DNA from: Clostridium lundense DSM 17049
GTDB lineage: Bacteria > Bacillota > Clostridia > Clostridiales > Clostridiaceae
Assembly (NCBI RefSeq): GCF_000619945.1
Contig: NZ_KK211043.1
Span: 105,546-169,545 of the forward strand
DNA: 64,000 nt
Reading direction: 5' to 3'
A program made the translations under genes and the position numbers. Shown here one piece after another: positions 61,509-64,000 of the stretch; position 1 is the first letter of the stretch; each line of letters opens with the position of its first letter. The notes under the pieces were generated by a model that worked only from the letters and a program-made list of their open reading frames with translations, ran no database searches and was not told the origin of the DNA.

Positions 61509-61635
61509 AGAGTGAATAGTGAAGGATAAATGAGATTTTTTTCTGCTATGCTATAGAAAATCTTAAAATTAGATTTTTCGTAGTAAAACAGAAAAAATTT
61601 TCATTTATTTTTAAATCTTCACTTTTCACTCTTCA
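61509..61635. repeat. Long GTGAA/TTCAC inverted repeat (possible MITE-like element)
   Basis: AAGAGTGAATAGTGAAG at the left end is nearly the complement of CTTCACTTTTCACTCTT at the right end. Inner arms (TTTTTTCTG with CAGAAAAAA, and AAAATCT with AGATTTT) allow one large fold of about 125 bases. The end motif is shared with the hairpin at 9206-9268. No open frame lies inside, which suggests a non-autonomous element or an untranslated RNA. Confidence 0.6.
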
Positions 61636-61658
61636 CTAAAAAATTGTTTTATAAATTT

Positions 61659-62456
61659 TTAAGGGAGTATTTTAAATTTTTTTTCAATAATAGCAACTAC
61701 TTCATACATTAAATAGGCTAAAATAGAGAGAATTATTATGCTCATCATAACCATATCTAATTGAGAAATTTGACCACCAAATATTATTAAAAAGCCAAGT
61801 CCATCCTTTGCTACGAGGAATTCTCCCATTATTACACCTACCCAAGAAAGTCCTACATTTATTTTAAGAGCAGATATTAAGGTAGGAATGGAAGCTGGAA
61901 TTATAAGATGAATTAGTATTTGCCACTTTGTTGCTCCAAATGTTTTTAAAAGTTTTATTTTATCTTCATCTACTTCATTAAAACCATTTAATACACTTAT
62001 AATGGTAACTACAATGGAGATTAAGAGAGCAACTAATATAATAGCATTTGTACCATTGCCTACCCAAAATATTATAATTGGAGCTAATGCTACCTTTGGG
62101 AGAGCATTTAAAACTACTAAATAAGGGTCTAAAACTTTACATAAAAAATCTGACCACCATAGTAATATAGCTATGAAAGTGCCTAAAACAGTTCCTAATA
62201 TAAATCCTAATATAGTTTCATAACAGGTGATACCAATGTGACGAAATAATGTACCTTCATTAAATATTTTAACAAGGCTCTTCCACATTCTTGAAGGAGT
62301 ACTAGTTAGGAAGGGGTCTATCCATTTTAAATCGCCAGCTATCTCCCAAAGTAGGAAAAATAATATTAATATCAGTAACCTTGTAAAAATAATTTTTCTT
62401 TTTCTGTGCTCTATATTTTTAATGTATATATCATGTTCCTTTTCAAAATCAATCAT
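61659..62456 (-). CDS. ABC transporter permease (SsuC/TauC/ThiX-like)
   Basis: This 265-residue permease of the nitrate/sulfonate/taurine family has the EAA-like segment KLLKTFGATKWQILIHLIIPAS, with five to six helices. It forms the channel for the ATPase encoded just upstream. The start at 62456 lies one base after the ATPase stop, behind GGAAGGAGTTG. No substrate-binding protein gene lies beside it. Its substrate could be a sulfonate, a thiamine precursor or a similar small molecule. Confidence 0.88.
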   Translation of the reverse strand: MIDFEKEHDIYIKNIEHRKRKIIFTRLLILILFFLLWEIAGDLKWIDPFLTSTPSRMWKSLVKIFNEGTLFRHIGITCYETILGFILGTVLGTFIAILLWWSDFLCKVLDPYLVVLNALPKVALAPIIIFWVGNGTNAIILVALLISIVVTIISVLNGFNEVDEDKIKLLKTFGATKWQILIHLIIPASIPTLISALKINVGLSWVGVIMGEFLVAKDGLGFLIIFGGQISQLDMVMMSIIILSILAYLMYEVVAIIEKKFKILP

Positions 62457-62457
62457 A

Positions 62458-63216
62458 TTAAGAATTCAACTCCTTCCATAATTCATTGAAGTAGCCTCTA
62501 AATTCGGGAGCCTCTCTACGTTTTAATGGGGAAGTATAATTTGAATCAAAATTAATAGTAAGCTCTTTTCTTATTTTTGCAGGTCTACTAGAAAGAACTA
62601 AAATTCTATTGGACATTGAAATAGCTTCTGATAAATCATGAGTCACCATTATTATGGTTTTATTTTCCTTTTTTAATATTTTGTATATTTCGTCACTAAC
62701 ATTAAGCCGTGTTTGATAGTCTAAGGCAGAAAAAGGCTCATCTAATAAAAGCAATTCTGGATTTAAAGCTAAGGTTCTAATAAGAGCTACTCTTTGTCTC
62801 ATTCCACCAGACAATTCGTTGGGATAGTGATCTTTAAAGTCCCAAAGATTATAATCCTTTAGTAAACTAATGATTCTATCTTTTTTTTCTGTATCTAACT
62901 TATGTTGAATTTTTAATCCCAACAGTATATTTTCCCAAACAGTTAACCATTCAAATAGATGATCTCTTTGAAACATGTATCCAATTTTAGGTGATACACC
63001 ATTGATTAACTCATTATCTATATATACTTCACCAGATGAAGGCTTTAAAAGTCCAACGATAATATTAAGAATAGTAGATTTACCACAGCCAGAGGGTCCC
63101 ACAATACTTAAAAACTCACCATCATTAACAGAAAAGGTTATGTTATCTAATGCCCTAGTGGAATTTTTTAATGAGTGATAATTCATATAAACTTCTTTAA
63201 TTTCTACTTTTCCCAT
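62458..63216 (-). CDS. ABC transporter ATPase (SsuB/TauB-like)
   Basis: This 252-residue ATPase has Walker A GPSGCGKST near 40, signature LSGGMRQRVALIR near 140 and Walker B LLLLDEPFSALD. The C-terminal tail is short. It belongs to the nitrate/sulfonate/taurine importer class and is the first gene of a two-gene minus-strand unit. The ATG follows ATAGGAGTGAAT. Confidence 0.92.
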   Translation of the reverse strand: MGKVEIKEVYMNYHSLKNSTRALDNITFSVNDGEFLSIVGPSGCGKSTILNIIVGLLKPSSGEVYIDNELINGVSPKIGYMFQRDHLFEWLTVWENILLGLKIQHKLDTEKKDRIISLLKDYNLWDFKDHYPNELSGGMRQRVALIRTLALNPELLLLDEPFSALDYQTRLNVSDEIYKILKKENKTIIMVTHDLSEAISMSNRILVLSSRPAKIRKELTINFDSNYTSPLKRREAPEFRGYFNELWKELNS

Positions 63217-63283
63217 TATAATTCACTCCTATATAAGTTATAAATCTAATAAAATCATAGTTTAGTATATGTGGGTGGATAAG

Positions 63284-63335
63284 ATAATGTTAAATAATAA
63301 TGTTAAATAATGATGTTAAATAAGAATGTTAAATT
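63284..63335. repeat. Four 13-bp tandem repeats
   Basis: ATAATGTTAAATA occurs twice perfectly, then ATGATGTTAAATA and AGAATGTTAAATT. A further partial AATGTTAA follows. It lies in the 63217-63443 gap, upstream of the minus-strand ATPase gene and of the transposase-like gene. No function is visible. Confidence 0.9.
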
Positions 63336-63443
63336 AACAATGTTAATTATTTTTAAACTTATATAAATTACCTTTGTAAGGCATGTTTATGTGTGCTATA
63401 ATTGGAATATATTTTAAGAAAACATAAAATAAGGAATGATAGT

Positions 63444-64000
63444 ATGATAAATGAAATTCTGGTACTGCTTATGAAAGAAGTAAAAAATTTAAATGAACAG
63501 CGACAGAATAGGCTACATACATATTTTCAAAAAATATTAGGAACAAGTTGTATTTCAGATATAGATATTTTAAAGGAAATGGAAGTTAAATCTACAAGTG
63601 AGAGACAATGTCCACATTGTAAGTCTACCAATATTGTAAAGAATGGTAAATATGATAATAAGCAAAGATATATATGTAAGGATTGTAAAAAGTCATTTTC
63701 AGACTATACTAAATCCATTATTTCTTATACAAAAAAATCCATTAAACAATGGGTACAATATTTAAAATGCATGGTTTTGGGGTATTCCTTAAGAGAAAGT
63801 GCAGCTATAGTCCATTTGAATTTATCTACCTCCTTTTTTTGGAGACATAGGATATTAGATGCAATAAGATCTTTTATAGGAAATTGCTTTTTAGACAAGA
63901 TAGCTGAAAATCATAGAGCATTATCACATTTCTTAAATGAGGTTGAATGCAATAAATTTAACAATTGTATAATATCCCAAAAATCATTGAACAATTTAAG
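63444..64000 (+). CDS. IS1595-like zinc-ribbon transposase-type protein, 5' part
   Basis: The frame runs open from ATG at 63444 (behind AAGGAATGAT) off the window end, giving at least 185 codons. A zinc ribbon with CPHC and CKDC at about residues 57-77 (IVKNGKYDNKQRYICKDCKK) is followed by a helix-turn-helix-like region (SLRESAAIVHLNLSTSFFWR, about 115-135). This is the usual head of IS1/IS1595-type transposases. A typical first catalytic Asp motif is not evident in the visible part. Whether the gene is intact or domesticated cannot be decided. Confidence 0.7.
   Translation, partial: MINEILVLLMKEVKNLNEQRQNRLHTYFQKILGTSCISDIDILKEMEVKSTSERQCPHCKSTNIVKNGKYDNKQRYICKDCKKSFSDYTKSIISYTKKSIKQWVQYLKCMVLGYSLRESAAIVHLNLSTSFFWRHRILDAIRSFIGNCFLDKIAENHRALSHFLNEVECNKFNNCIISQKSLNNL

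Overview
The window is a low-GC, AT-rich chromosomal segment of an anaerobic, spore-forming Firmicute. The sporulation-type lonB, a candidate spore DNA-binding protein, strong AGGAGG ribosome sites with many TTG/GTG starts, T-box and purine/preQ1 riboswitches, and the tig-clpP-clpX-lonB-lon-engB order all point to Clostridium sensu stricto. The style is close to the C. botulinum group I / C. sporogenes group, but that species assignment is inference, not proof.

Layout. 1-3.6 kb: end of a tRNA cluster (two Gly, one Arg), a dicarboxylate/amino-acid:cation symporter and an ABC exporter. 3.7-9.2 kb: a guanine-type riboswitch ahead of xpt and a BMP-type nucleoside ABC importer, one purine salvage and uptake unit. 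9.3-15 kb: a PyrR-type attenuator followed by pyrB, a very short pyrI, pyrC, pyrF, pyrK, pyrD and pyrE; pyrR and carAB are not in the window. 15.2-16.8 kb: a membrane-anchored protein of unknown function coupled to a TIM-barrel protein. 17-25.5 kb: the protein-quality block tig, clpP, clpX, lonB, lon, engB. 25.6-28 kb: a CPBP-type protease, two cysteine-rich membrane proteins (one with a C-terminal EF-hand loop), an Asn/Leu repeat protein and a bactofilin. 28-30.7 kb: a WYL regulator, a candidate small RNA and an orphan solute-binding lipoprotein. 30.7-33.8 kb: a Fur-family regulator and zinc importer genes around a divergent promoter with two identical palindromes. 34-35.8 kb: an HNH protein, a tocopherol-cyclase-like protein and a small spore-protein-like gene. 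36-41 kb: thrC-thrB-lysC-hom. 41-42.5 kb: a phosphodiesterase and a LysM-CAP secreted protein. 42.7-48.8 kb: ribose operon rbsKDACB with rbsR at its distal end. 48.9-51.4 kb: two crcB genes and T-box-tyrS. 51.4-56.8 kb: a newly noticed 28-residue membrane peptide, a flavin reductase, DUF4912 plus GH57 genes, a DEAD-box helicase and preQ1-queT. 56.9-61.4 kb: M16 peptidase, recX, transglutaminase, polysaccharide deacetylase and TPR genes. 61.6-64 kb: an ABC importer pair and the start of a transposase-like gene cut by the window end.

Most of the window is ordinary core metabolism and housekeeping. The unusual material lies in small genes and intergenic DNA: a PyrI reduced to its zinc domain, a Cys-rich/EF-hand membrane protein cluster, a 28-residue hydrophobic peptide whose ribosome site lies in a hairpin, a C-rich small RNA candidate, and a repeat family that starts at gene stop codons. 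No phage, CRISPR array or toxin cluster was seen. All functional calls rest on reading motifs by eye; no database search was run.
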